A stretch of 64,000 nucleotides of DNA, taken from JACQFK01 sp036383955 (GTDB lineage Bacteria; Planctomycetota; MHYJ01; JACPRB01). Positions 42,323 through 52,826 of this stretch are shown piece by piece. The notes under the pieces are model-generated. The model did no database searches, was not told the origin of the DNA, and saw only the letters and a program-made list of their open reading frames with translations. Each line of letters begins with the position of its first letter. Position 1 is the stretch's first letter. Where the stretch lies: NCBI GenBank assembly GCA_036383955.1, contig DASVNH010000181.1, forward strand, positions 23,327 through 87,326, read 5' to 3'. The position numbers were made by a program, and so were the translations under genes.

Positions 42323-43590
42323 TCGCCTTTTTGCTGCTCCTGCAGGCCGAGCACGTGGTGGTCGTGTCGATCGACGGCCTGCGCCCGGAGTTCTACCTGG
42401 GCGACTACGACGCGCCCGCGTTGAAGGCGCTGGCGGCGCGCGGGGTGTCGGCGAAGGAAGTCGAAAGCGTATTCCCGAGCACGACCTACCCGTCGCACGC
42501 GACGATCGTGACGGGCGTGCGGCCGTGGAAGCACGGCGTGACGGCCAACACGACGTGGAGCGAGAGCGGCGGCACGCGGGACTGGCACTGGCACGCGCGC
42601 GACCTGAAGGCGCGGACGCTCTGGCAGGCCGCGCGCGCGAAGAGCCTGAAGGTCGCGCTCACGTACTGGCCCTCGAGCGTCGGGGCGGACGTCGACTGGA
42701 TCCTCGGCGAGATCTGGGATCCGGAGCCGAAGGGGACGCTCGACCGCCTCCGCGCGGCGGCGACCCCCGGGCTGCTCGCGGAGGTCTGCGGGGCGGTCGG
42801 GATCCCGGAAGCCGAGATGGCGACGGACAAGGCGGCGATCGATCGCTTCACGGCGCGGGCGGCGGCGTACGTGTTCCGGACGAAGCAGCCGCACCTGCAG
42901 CTCGTGCACTTCCTGGGCGTCGACGAAGCGCAGCACAAGCACGGGCGCGACGGCGCGCGGGACGCGCTGAAGCTCCAGGACGAGCATCTCGCGCGGGTGC
43001 TCGCGGCGGTGAACGACAAGACCCTCGTCATCGTGCTGGGGGATCACGGGTTCCTCGACGTCCATCGGAACATCAACCCGAACGCGCTCCTGCGCGACGA
43101 GGGCTGGGTCACGGTGAAGGACGGCCAGGCGTCCGCGTGGCGGGCGCTCGGGAGGTCGAGCGGCGGCTCGATGGCGGTCTACGTGAAGGACGCGAAGGAC
43201 GTCGCCGCGGTGCGCGACCTCCTGCGCGCCCGCGCGGAGGGGATGTACGACGTCCTGGAGCGCGCGGAGCTGGACGGGATGGGCTACGACCCGGCGGCGG
43301 CGCTGGCGCTCGACCCGCGCGACGGCTGGGCCTTCTCGGGGGCGTTCACGGCGCGCTTCGTGGAAGGGACGCCGACGGTGAAGGGCAACCACGGCCAGCG
43401 GCCGACGCGGCCCGGCCTGGCGACGGGCTTCGTCGCGGCGGGCCCGGGCGTGAAGCCGGGGACGTCGATCGCCCGCATGCGTCTCGTCGACGTGGCGCCG
43501 ACCGTCGCGAAGGTCCTCGGGCTGGAGCTGGGGGACGTCGAAGGCGTCCCTCTGCCATTCACCCCCGAGACACCGAGGACACCGAGGTAG
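42319..43590 (+). CDS. Exported type I phosphodiesterase/nucleotide pyrophosphatase-like (alkaline phosphatase superfamily)
   Basis: This 423-residue protein begins with a short hydrophobic segment (IAFLLLLQAEHVVVVSIDG). The metal-site Asp is in SIDGLRP, the nucleophilic Thr in FPSTTYPSHATIVTG, then DEAQHKHG, LGDHGF and KGNHGQ supply the other zinc ligands. This is the NPP-type phosphodiesterase layout. The GTG start overlaps the miaA stop. The last nine residues (TPETPRTPR) are encoded by the left arm of a word-hairpin, so this C-terminus may be a repeat-derived extension. Confidence 0.88.
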   Translation: MIAFLLLLQAEHVVVVSIDGLRPEFYLGDYDAPALKALAARGVSAKEVESVFPSTTYPSHATIVTGVRPWKHGVTANTTWSESGGTRDWHWHARDLKARTLWQAARAKSLKVALTYWPSSVGADVDWILGEIWDPEPKGTLDRLRAAATPGLLAEVCGAVGIPEAEMATDKAAIDRFTARAAAYVFRTKQPHLQLVHFLGVDEAQHKHGRDGARDALKLQDEHLARVLAAVNDKTLVIVLGDHGFLDVHRNINPNALLRDEGWVTVKDGQASAWRALGRSSGGSMAVYVKDAKDVAAVRDLLRARAEGMYDVLERAELDGMGYDPAAALALDPRDGWAFSGAFTARFVEGTPTVKGNHGQRPTRPGLATGFVAAGPGVKPGTSIARMRLVDVAPTVAKVLGLELGDVEGVPLPFTPETPRTPR

Positions 43591-43681
43591 GGTGGGTGGG
43601 TCGCCCCCCCTCACCCCCCCCGGGGGGGGAAGGGGGGATCTCCACCAACGTACCTCGGTGTACTCGGTGTCTCGGTGGTTA
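43562..43681. repeat. Word-hairpin element with ACACCGAGG arms, left arm inside a gene
   Basis: The left arm (43562-43590, CCCCCGAGACACCGAGGACA and CCGAGGTAG) forms the last codons and stop of the phosphodiesterase. A GC module follows (43603-43638: C-runs, eight G, AA, six G), then the right arm TACCTCGGTGTACTCGGTG and TCTCGGTGGTT (43651-43681), which reaches the stop of the convergent kinase gene. The arms pair over about 26 bp with two or three mismatches. Confidence 0.92.
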
Positions 43682-45748
43682 CGGGAGGGCGACGCGGAAG
43701 CCGACGCTGGTGTAGCGGTTCGACGGCCCGAAGAGCGCGCGGGTGGAGGAGCGGCAGAGGACGGGTTCGAGGTACCAGGCGCCGCCGCGCATGACGCGGC
43801 GCTCGCCCTCGTTGGGCCCGCGCGGATCGACGACCTCCCCCCGCGGATAGAGGGCGCTCCAGTCGTAGCACCATTCCCAGACGTTCCCGTGCATGTCGTG
43901 GAAGCCCCAGGCGTTGGGCTTCTTGCCTCCCACGCGCTGCGTCCGCGAGGACGCGTTGTGGAGCGTCCAGGCGTACTCGCCGAGCGAGGCCTCGGTGTCG
44001 CCCGACGCCCAGGGCCCGCGGGTTTCGGCGCGACAGGCGTACTCCCATTCGGCTTCGTAAGGGAGCCGGGCCTCGCGCTTCGTCTTCTCGCTGAGCCAGG
44101 CGCAAAAGCGAGTGGCGTCGATCCAGGTCACGCACACGACGGGATCGTCCTCCGACGGCTCGAAGCCGGCGGGCGAGCGCCAGGTGTTGCCCGGGATGTC
44201 CTCCCAGGATCCGTCGGGGCGACGTCCCCAGGCCGAGCCCAGGACCTCGGCTTCGGTGCGATAGCCTTTGTCCTGGACGAACGCGGCGAACTGGCGTCGG
44301 GTGACCTCGGTCTTGCCGAGGTGGAAGCTCCGGCTGATCTTGACGGGGTGCGGCGGGCGGGCGTCGACTTCCCACGGCTCCTTGCCGGGGGGCTGGTCGG
44401 AGCCGCGCAGGTAAGAGCCCGGCTTGACCTCGATGAACTGCATGGAGACGCCGCCGCCGAGATCCAGCTTGAGGGTGTTGTCGGCGGCGACCTCCGGCGG
44501 CTTCGGCTCGACGCGGGGCGGGGGAGCCGGGCGCCAGGACATGCCGACGAGGAGCAGCACGAGCCCCGCGACCGCGCCCGCGATCCAGAGCGGGCGCCGG
44601 CTGGAGGGCTGGAGGGGGCGGCGGCGCCGGCGCACGGCGCGGAAGCGCTCGCGGGCTTCCTTGGGCAGGGGCTGGGCGACCGTGGACCGCGACGCCTCCA
44701 GCGCCTGGGAGTCGGGCACGCGGCCCTGCAGGACGACCTCGAGATCGGCGATGAGGGCCCGGCCGTCGGCGTAGCGGTCCTCGCGCTCCTTGGCCATCAT
44801 TCGGCGGAGGACGTGGACCACGCCGTCGGGGATGCCGTCGCGGACGTCGCGGGGATCCGGGAGCTGCTTGTTGAGATGCTGGGCGATGACCTCGACGGCG
44901 GTGCTGCCCTGGTAGGGCGTCTCGCCGGTCACCAGGTGGTAGTAGGTGGCGCCGAGCCCGTAGATGTCGGCGCGGCCGTCGATGTCCTGGTCGGCGCGCG
45001 CCTGCTCGGGGGCGATGTAGTGGGGCGTGCCGACCATGACGCCGGTGGTGGTGCGGTAGGCGAGGTCGCCTTCCATGTTCTTGGAGAGGCCCATGTCGAG
45101 GATCTTGGCGACGCCGTCGAGGGAGAGGATGATGTTGTCCGGCTTGATGTCGCGGTGGATGACGCCCTGCGCGTGGGCGTAGGCGAGCCCCCTGGCGATC
45201 TGCAGGACGACGCGGGTGGCTTCGTCGGGCGGGAAAACATCCTGGCGGCGGAGGCGGTCGCCGAGCGTCTCTCCCTCCACGAACTCCATGGCGTAGTAGT
45301 GGTACCCGCGGTCCTCGCCGCCGCCGGAGGCGCGGACGATGTTGGGATGGTCGAGGCGGCGGGCGGAGTCGACTTCCCGCAGGAAGCGCTGGAGGGAGTC
45401 GACCTCCTTCGCGGCGGATTTCGGGAGGACCTTGAGGGCGACGCGGGCTTTGGAGGTCAGGGGGCCTTCGGCGAGGTAGACGGCGCCCATGCCGCCTTCG
45501 CCGAGCTTCTTCAGGAGGCGGTAGGGGCCGAGGCGCTTGGCTTCGTCGCGCCGGTTCTCCAGCTTGCGCTCGATGTTCTCGCGCTGGCTGTGGGTGAGGA
45601 CGCCGCGCTCGACGAGCACCTGGGCGAGGGGGACGGGGGTGTGGCGTTTCGCGCGGGCGAGGCGGGCGTCCTCCAGCTGCTGGTCGGTGACGAGGCCGAC
45701 CTTGAGGAGTTGACGGACGAACGCCTCGTCGATCGGTCGTTCTGGCAT
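43679..45748 (-). CDS. Ser/Thr kinase fused to a formylglycine-generating-enzyme (FGE/sulfatase-modifying) domain
   Basis: This 689-residue protein has three parts. Residues 1-65 (KVGLVTDQQLEDARLAR; LVERGVLTHSQ) resemble the MshEN/GspE-N helical domain. Residues 75-345 are a Hanks kinase: GEGGMGAVYLAE, VALKVL, HRDIKPDNIIL, DMGLSKN (DMG in place of DFG) and IAPEQ. After one membrane helix (about 390-410), residues 430-689 form an FGE-like domain (FIEVKPGSYLRGS; LPYEAEWEYACRA; GNVWEWCYDW; RVMRGGAWY; SVGFRVAL). FGE domains oxidise a cysteine in sulfatases, but many kinase-fused ones are thought to bind ligands instead. The ATG at 45748 was chosen over an upstream ATG with no matching domain. Confidence 0.9.
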   Translation of the reverse strand: MPERPIDEAFVRQLLKVGLVTDQQLEDARLARAKRHTPVPLAQVLVERGVLTHSQRENIERKLENRRDEAKRLGPYRLLKKLGEGGMGAVYLAEGPLTSKARVALKVLPKSAAKEVDSLQRFLREVDSARRLDHPNIVRASGGGEDRGYHYYAMEFVEGETLGDRLRRQDVFPPDEATRVVLQIARGLAYAHAQGVIHRDIKPDNIILSLDGVAKILDMGLSKNMEGDLAYRTTTGVMVGTPHYIAPEQARADQDIDGRADIYGLGATYYHLVTGETPYQGSTAVEVIAQHLNKQLPDPRDVRDGIPDGVVHVLRRMMAKEREDRYADGRALIADLEVVLQGRVPDSQALEASRSTVAQPLPKEARERFRAVRRRRRPLQPSSRRPLWIAGAVAGLVLLLVGMSWRPAPPPRVEPKPPEVAADNTLKLDLGGGVSMQFIEVKPGSYLRGSDQPPGKEPWEVDARPPHPVKISRSFHLGKTEVTRRQFAAFVQDKGYRTEAEVLGSAWGRRPDGSWEDIPGNTWRSPAGFEPSEDDPVVCVTWIDATRFCAWLSEKTKREARLPYEAEWEYACRAETRGPWASGDTEASLGEYAWTLHNASSRTQRVGGKKPNAWGFHDMHGNVWEWCYDWSALYPRGEVVDPRGPNEGERRVMRGGAWYLEPVLCRSSTRALFGPSNRYTSVGFRVALP

Positions 45749-45867
45749 GAAATAATGTCCTTCCCCCCCTTCGGCCGATTGTGGCACCCCGCCCGATCCA
45801 AATCAAGCCAGGAGTTCTGGAATCAGGGAACGGAGGGGGGAGGGGTCGGGAAAATCCCGATGGGAGG

Positions 45868-46533
45868 TCAGGCGCCGGCTTCGGGCTTGTACTGGAGGAG
45901 CAGGTCGGCCAGCTCGCCGAGGCGCTGGGTGAAGGTGCGGGCGGCGTCGAGCCAGGGGTGGCGCCAGCGGAGGCGGTCGGCGTCGATCCTGCGCTTGAGC
46001 TCGGGGTTGAGCGCGGCCTGGGTCCAGTGGACGGGGCCGCCTTTGACGAAGAGGTCGATCTGGGCCATGACGCGGCGCTCCTCGACGGACAGGGCGTCGC
46101 GGAGCTGGTCGAGCTCGGGGGTGGGGGCGGGCTCGAGGGGCTCGCCGCGGAGGAAGGCGGCGGCGGCCTTGCGGAGGCCCGAGGAGGCGTCGACGAGCGA
46201 CCAGTCGGCGGCGGGATCGGCGGGCGCCTCCAGGAGGATGCGGCCCTTGAACTGCTTGCCGGTGAGGGCGACGAGGATGCGGGCGTCGCTCCAGACCTCG
46301 GGCGCGTAGGTGCCGCTGTCCCAGATCTCGACCTTGCCGCGCTTGCCGCTGACCTCGCCTTCGTAGTCGAGGTAGGTCTTGCGGTGATCCTTGATGGGGT
46401 GGGCGGGCTGCTTGGCCTGGAAGGCGGGGGAAGAGATGCGCCAGGTCTTGAGCGCCTCGCCGTATTCGAGCATCAGGTCGAAGTGGTCGCCTTCCTTCGA
46501 CCCCGTGTGGCGGCTGATCGTGAAGCGGGGCAT
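45868..46533 (-). CDS. LigD-N/3'-phosphoesterase-like protein
   Basis: The first 120 residues of this 221-residue protein match the LigD N-terminal phosphoesterase fold: GDHFDLMLEYGEALKTW (HYDFRLE...LKSWA in LigD), HPIKDHRKTYLDYEGE and KVEIWDSGTY. In LigD this domain trims 3' ends for non-homologous end joining. Here the catalytic Arg of HYDFRLE is replaced by Met, as I recall for other stand-alone planctomycete homologues, so activity is uncertain. The C-terminal 90 residues are charged, helical and unrecognised. No ku, ligase or primase gene is nearby. Confidence 0.75.
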   Translation of the reverse strand: MPRFTISRHTGSKEGDHFDLMLEYGEALKTWRISSPAFQAKQPAHPIKDHRKTYLDYEGEVSGKRGKVEIWDSGTYAPEVWSDARILVALTGKQFKGRILLEAPADPAADWSLVDASSGLRKAAAAFLRGEPLEPAPTPELDQLRDALSVEERRVMAQIDLFVKGGPVHWTQAALNPELKRRIDADRLRWRHPWLDAARTFTQRLGELADLLLQYKPEAGA

Positions 46534-46589
46534 TGGGGCTCAATTCAGCACAAAGTCTTCGAGAACACAAATGAAACCTATACGAAGCG

Positions 46590-46688
46590 CGAATCAAGAA
46601 TCACGAATCAAGAATCACGAATCACGGAGACGAGAGACGAGCGAGCGGAGCGAGCCTGAACCCCGTCGTTTCCTGGACCTGGACCTGG
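46590..46688. repeat. Mixed word element: GAATCAN words and GGTCCA-type words
   Basis: Five GAATCAN words at 46590-46626 (the complement of the GATTC family) are followed 45 bp later by TTCCTGGACCTGGACCTGG (46670-46688), which abuts the stop of the response-regulator gene. The two arms use different words and cannot pair with each other. No GC module is present. Confidence 0.6.
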
Positions 46689-46689
46689 C

Positions 46690-48017
<1,328 letters not shown>

Positions 48018-48042
<25 letters not shown>

Positions 48043-48815
48043 AAGGTGAACGTGGCTCCCTTTCCGGGTTCGCTGCGGACCTCGACGGCCCCGCCGTGCT
48101 CCTCGATGATCTTCTTCACCATCGCCAGCCCCAGGCCGGTGCCGCCGGGCTTGGTCGAGAAGTACAGGGTGAAGATGCGTTCCAGGTTCTCGGGGGGGAT
48201 GCCGGGGCCGGTGTCGCTGACCTCGACCTTGACGTAGGGCCCGTCCTCGACGCTGCGGACCGTGATCTCGCCGCCGTCGGGCATCGCCTGCAGGGCGTTG
48301 ACCAGCAGGTTGAGGAGCGACTGGCGGAAGAGCGCGACGTCCACCTCGACCGGCGGCAGGTGGCGCGCGAAGTCGCGATGGAGGCGGATCCGCGCGCGCT
48401 CGGCCTGCGGGCCCAGGAAGTCGAGCAGCTCCGCGGCCAGCGTGTTGAGGTCGGTCCGTTCGAGCTTGAGGGCGTGGCCGGCGGCGAAGCGGACGAAGTC
48501 GGCGACGACGGAGTCGAGGCGCGTGGTCTCGCGGAGCAGGACGTCGATGCGCTTCCTCCCCTTGAGCTCGCGCTCGGTGATGGGGTCCTCCCAGTCCTCG
48601 CGGAGGAGCTGGAGGTTCATGCGGAGGGTGGAGAGGGGGTTGCGCAGCTCGTGGGAGATGCCGCTGGCGATGGTGCCGACCAGGGCGACCTGCTCGTCGG
48701 CGCGGTCGGCGCGCGCGCGGGCGTCGGCCCGGACGCGCTCGGCGCGGGCGCGGGTGGAGGCCCAGTAAGCGCCGGCGAGAAAGCCGGCGACGGCCCCGGC
48801 GGCGAACCAGTACAT
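48018..48815 (-). CDS. Sensor histidine kinase (NtrB-like)
   Basis: This 265-residue kinase has an N-terminal membrane helix (about 3-20), a short coiled region, the dimerisation/phospho-acceptor motif SGISHELRNPLSTLRM with His55, and an ATP-binding domain with N-box LLNLLVNALQAMPDGG, G1 DTGPGIPPEN and G2 GGTGLGLAMVKKI. It has no PAS, HAMP or large periplasmic sensor domain, so the signal is probably intracellular or membrane-borne. It is cognate to the overlapping NtrC-type regulator. Confidence 0.93.
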
Positions 48816-48835
48816 GGAGGGGGGATTCTAGCAGA

Positions 48836-48920
48836 CCCGGAACCGGAACCGGAACCGGAACCGGAGGGGGAACGGGGAAGGGCGCCGGCCTACTGTCTAC
48901 TGTCTACCGTCTACTGGCTA
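48836..48920. repeat. Two adjacent word arrays: GGAACC and CTACTGTC
   Basis: Four to five GGAACC words at 48836-48866 are followed by a G-run, and four CTACTGTC-type words lie at 48890-48920. The last CTAC word contains the stop codon of the RsbW-like gene (minus strand CTA). GGAACC is the relative of the GAACCT words at 17164. No inverted partner is seen, so these are tandem arrays rather than hairpins. Confidence 0.65.
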
Positions 48921-49343
48921 CAGGAACTTGATGAGCTCCAGCTCGTTCTGGAAGCCCTTCTTGTAGACGTAGGTGATCTCGTCGAGGATCTGGCGCATCA
49001 GGAAGACGCCCATCGTGTGGGCCTTCTCCTTGGCGACCCGTTCGGCGAGCTGGGCCTCGGTGAGGCCGCCGCCGAGGTCGAAGAGGTTCGCGGAGTCGAC
49101 CAGCACGGCCTTGAAGCGGACGTCATCGATGTCCACCGTCAGCGTGACCTGGCTCTCCACGCCCTTCCAGCGGGCGTAGCGGACGATCGAGCTGACGGCC
49201 TCGTCGACGGCCAGGATGATCAGGTCCTTTTCGCGCTTGGGGACGGTCACGTCGCGGAGCATCTCGGCCAGCATCGCCCGCACCTCGTTGAGGAAGCGGG
49301 GATGACAGGGTTTCGAGATCGTTCTCTGCGCGACGCCGCTCAT
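48918..49343 (-). CDS. RsbW-like (HATPase) anti-sigma/regulatory protein, degenerate ATP site
   Basis: The 141-residue product has the fold order of RsbW/SpoIIAB-type switch kinases: FLNEVRAMLAEML, LIILAVDEAVSSIVRYA, VSLTVDID-type strand, HTMGVFLMRQILDEITYVYK. Canonical N-box EAVxNAIxHA here reads EAVSSIVRYA, so the Mg-binding Asn is Ser. The G1 box is DSANLFDLGGG rather than DxGxG. ATP binding is therefore doubtful, and it may act as a protein-binding regulator. It precedes the histidine kinase gene by about 100 bp. AAGGAAGAA precedes the ATG. Confidence 0.75.
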   Translation of the reverse strand: MSGVAQRTISKPCHPRFLNEVRAMLAEMLRDVTVPKREKDLIILAVDEAVSSIVRYARWKGVESQVTLTVDIDDVRFKAVLVDSANLFDLGGGLTEAQLAERVAKEKAHTMGVFLMRQILDEITYVYKKGFQNELELIKFL

Positions 49344-49392
49344 TTCTTCCTTACCTCTACCCTTTAGACGTCCCAGGGCCCCAAATGATGCA

Positions 49393-50295
49393 TTAATTAT
49401 TCGTAGATCGTTTCGCCGGATACTCCAGCTTCGCCGCCGCCAGCCGCGACGCGATCCAGCGACGGATCTCCTCCGGCGACGGCGGATCCTTCAATACGCT
49501 CGCCAGCACCGCTTCTTTCGCGGCCGCGTAGGGCGTCGAAGCCCCCATCTTCTTATCGACGAGCCGCGCCACGTACTTCAGGTCCGTCCGGCTCGACTCG
49601 ACGTCCGTCAGCTCCCCCGGCTTGAGGCCGTCGAGCGCCTCCACGATCCACCCGTCCAGCGTCGGATCCGACGGCGGCGCCGTCCGGGCGAAGGTCTCGC
49701 GGGGCAGGCGCCGGACGCCCTTGAGGGGGGCGACGGCCTCCGCGGCCGCGTCGAAGCCCGCCTCCTTGCAGCGGGCGGCGAAGCGGCGGGCTTCGGCCTC
49801 TTCGGCGAAGGCCACGCGGTCGATCGTCATCGTTCCGTCCACAAACCCCTGGTAGCGCACGATCAGGTCCAGCGTGAGCGCCTGGGCCATCCAGGCCGAG
49901 TCCGCCAGACGTCCGATGTACTCTTTTTCCGTCAGGCCATCCGCCGCCAGCCGGTCGCGGAACTCCTTGTCCGGCATGGTCTTGCGGGCGATTGCCACGT
50001 GGGCCTCGGCCCGGCGTCGCAGGTCGTCCAACCCCGGCGCGACCCCCAGTTCCTTCCTTCGGTCGTCGACCACCCGCCAGCGCACGTACGTCTCGACCGC
50101 CGTCCGCGGGTCGATCTCGAGCATCTTTTCGGCGACCGCCCTCCAGCGGAGGGGCTGGCCGTCGAGGAGCGCCACGATCGCGTCATCCCGCTCCCGGCGC
50201 CCGTCCGACGGGGTGACCAGGGGCGGCGCGTCCCTCCTTGAGCCGGCGGCGCAACCCCCCAGAATGAGCAGCGCCCATGCCAGGGGCGGCTTCAT
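49393..50295 (-). CDS. SurA/PpiC-like lipoprotein
   Basis: This 300-residue protein has a lipobox (LLILGGC, about residues 8-14). Residues 35-160 are helical and resemble the SurA N-terminal chaperone domain (VDDRRKELGVAPGLDDLRRR; MPDKEFRDRLAADGLTEKEY). Residues 165-255 follow the parvulin pattern (AFAEEAEARRFAARCKEAG; GLKPGELTDVESSRTDLKYVARL), with the usual catalytic-site residues hard to assign. It is probably a periplasmic folding factor. A TATAAT box lies 10 nt upstream of the ATG at 50295. Confidence 0.65.
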   Translation of the reverse strand: MKPPLAWALLILGGCAAGSRRDAPPLVTPSDGRRERDDAIVALLDGQPLRWRAVAEKMLEIDPRTAVETYVRWRVVDDRRKELGVAPGLDDLRRRAEAHVAIARKTMPDKEFRDRLAADGLTEKEYIGRLADSAWMAQALTLDLIVRYQGFVDGTMTIDRVAFAEEAEARRFAARCKEAGFDAAAEAVAPLKGVRRLPRETFARTAPPSDPTLDGWIVEALDGLKPGELTDVESSRTDLKYVARLVDKKMGASTPYAAAKEAVLASVLKDPPSPEEIRRWIASRLAAAKLEYPAKRSTNN

Positions 50296-50305
50296 GATGG
50301 CGTCG

Positions 50306-50311
50306 ATTATA
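50306..50311 (-). promoter_or_regulatory. Predicted -10 box of the PpiC-like lipoprotein gene
   Basis: On the minus strand TATAAT ends 10 nt before the ATG. No convincing -35 box is seen at 16-18 nt. The transcript would have almost no leader. Confidence 0.4.
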
Positions 50312-50347
50312 CGGGTCTGGAGGCCCGGATCCGCCAAAAAAGGAAGG

Positions 50348-50587
50348 CTAAGGAGCGACGCCGGAGATCGGCAGGTTCATGTCGCGAAGGACGTCGATGA
50401 GCTCCGTGGTCCCGAGCGCGCCCATCTCGAGCATGATCATGCCGATGAGCTTGTGGGCCAGCCCCTGCGTGGACAGTTTCTTCTGGTGGGCGAGCGCCTG
50501 CGCCACCTGGTGCTCGGAAACGAAGCCCTTGCGGACCGCCACGCGGCCGAAGGGCTCCCGCGCGCTCGAGCCGTTGTGCTGCGTCAT
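50348..50587 (-). CDS. Small MshEN/GspE-N-type domain protein
   Basis: This 79-residue protein has FGRVAVRKGFVSEHQVAQALAHQKK and then LIGMIMLEMGALGTTELIDVLRDM, the paired-helix pattern of the GspE/PilB N-terminal domain (LGExLVxxGxIxxxQLxxAL). In MshE that domain binds cyclic-di-GMP; here the protein is free-standing, without an ATPase. The N-terminus of the FGE-kinase at 45748 carries a related segment (KVGLVTDQQLEDARLARAK). Its role may be regulatory (inference). Confidence 0.72.
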   Translation of the reverse strand: MTQHNGSSAREPFGRVAVRKGFVSEHQVAQALAHQKKLSTQGLAHKLIGMIMLEMGALGTTELIDVLRDMNLPISGVAP

Positions 50588-50650
50588 ACTCGATCCTCTC
50601 CAGCCCGCCGCGCCTGATTATAAAAAGGTTCTAAGGAGGGACAACGGATT

Positions 50651-51580
<930 letters not shown>

Positions 51581-51689
51581 GGCCCGCATGATAGCAGCCC
51601 GCCTTCGCGGCCGTCTACGGGGCGCCGCTTCGGCGGGCAGGCCCCTTCGGCGCCTCCGGATGGTATGATCCCGTCCGGAGGAGGGGGCC

Positions 51690-52826
51690 ATGATCGCGGA
51701 ACGCGCGCGCCGGCTGCACGCCGACGCCATCGTCGTCGACGGCCACGCCGACACCATCTCGCGCTTCCTCGACGACGGCGAGGACCTGGGCGTCGAGACG
51801 TCCAAAGGCCACATCGACCTCCCCCGCATGGCCCGCGGCGGCCTCGACTGCCAGTTCATGTCCTGCTGGGTCGAGCCCAAGTACGTCGAGCGCGGGCAGT
51901 CGGCGACCCGCGCGCTTCGCATGATCGACGCCGTCAAGCGCTGGATCTCCGCGCACCCGGACCGGATCGCGCTGGCGCGGACGGCGGCGGACGTCCGCCG
52001 CGCCGCCGCGGCGGGCAAGGTCTGCGGCGTGCTCTGTATCGAGGGCGGCCACGCCATCCAGGACGACCTGGCCCTCCTGCGCGCCTTCCACGAGCTCGGC
52101 GTGCGCTATATGACGCTGACGTGGAACAACTCGACCTCCTGGGCCCACGCGGCGCGCGCGGCCGGGCCCGACACGGGGCTTTCGCCGTTCGGGCGCGAGG
52201 TCGTCCGCGAGATGAACCGGATCGGCATGCTGGTCGACCTCTCCCACGTGTCGGAGAAGACGTTTTACGACGCGATCGAGACGTCGACGGTGCCCGTCAT
52301 CGCCTCGCACTCCTGCGCCCGCGCGCTCTGCGACCATCCGCGGAACCTCCGGGACGAGCAGCTGCGCGCCCTGGCGAAGAACGGCGGCGTCGTCGGCGTG
52401 AACTTCTACTCGGGCTTCCTGAGCCAGCCGTTCTACGACGGCAAGAAGACGATCGACCGCGCGGACGACGAGGCCCGCGCCGCCGTCCGCGCGACCTACC
52501 GCGACGACCCCGCGCGCATGGACGCGGAGCTGAAAAAAGTCAGCCGCGCCTACGACGCCAACGAGGCCGGGATGGCCCGGCCGCCGCTCGACGTCCTCCT
52601 CCGGCACATCGAGCACATGGTCCGGGTGGCCGGCGTCGACCACGTGGGCCTCGGCTCCGACTTCGACGGCGTCACCGCGCTGCCCGACGGGATCGACGAC
52701 TGCCGCGACCTCCCGCGCCTCACCGAGGGCCTGCTCGACCGGGGCTTTTCGGAGGTCGACGTCCGCAAGATCCTCGGCGAGAACTTCCTCCGCGTCATGG
52801 AGGCGTCGATCGACTCCCGGTCTTAG
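51690..52826 (+). CDS. Membrane-type dipeptidase (peptidase M19)
   Basis: This 378-residue zinc enzyme hydrolyses dipeptides, often with D-amino acids. Metal ligands are visible: His19 and Asp21 (VDGHADT), Glu in CIEGGHAIQ, His in LVDLSHVSE and IASHSCARA, and Asp in GLGSDFDGV. Length is typical of the renal-dipeptidase family. No signal peptide is evident. A GGAGGAGG sequence lies just upstream of the ATG. Its stop overlaps the convergent VWA gene by 4 bp. Confidence 0.93.
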   Translation: MIAERARRLHADAIVVDGHADTISRFLDDGEDLGVETSKGHIDLPRMARGGLDCQFMSCWVEPKYVERGQSATRALRMIDAVKRWISAHPDRIALARTAADVRRAAAAGKVCGVLCIEGGHAIQDDLALLRAFHELGVRYMTLTWNNSTSWAHAARAAGPDTGLSPFGREVVREMNRIGMLVDLSHVSEKTFYDAIETSTVPVIASHSCARALCDHPRNLRDEQLRALAKNGGVVGVNFYSGFLSQPFYDGKKTIDRADDEARAAVRATYRDDPARMDAELKKVSRAYDANEAGMARPPLDVLLRHIEHMVRVAGVDHVGLGSDFDGVTALPDGIDDCRDLPRLTEGLLDRGFSEVDVRKILGENFLRVMEASIDSRS

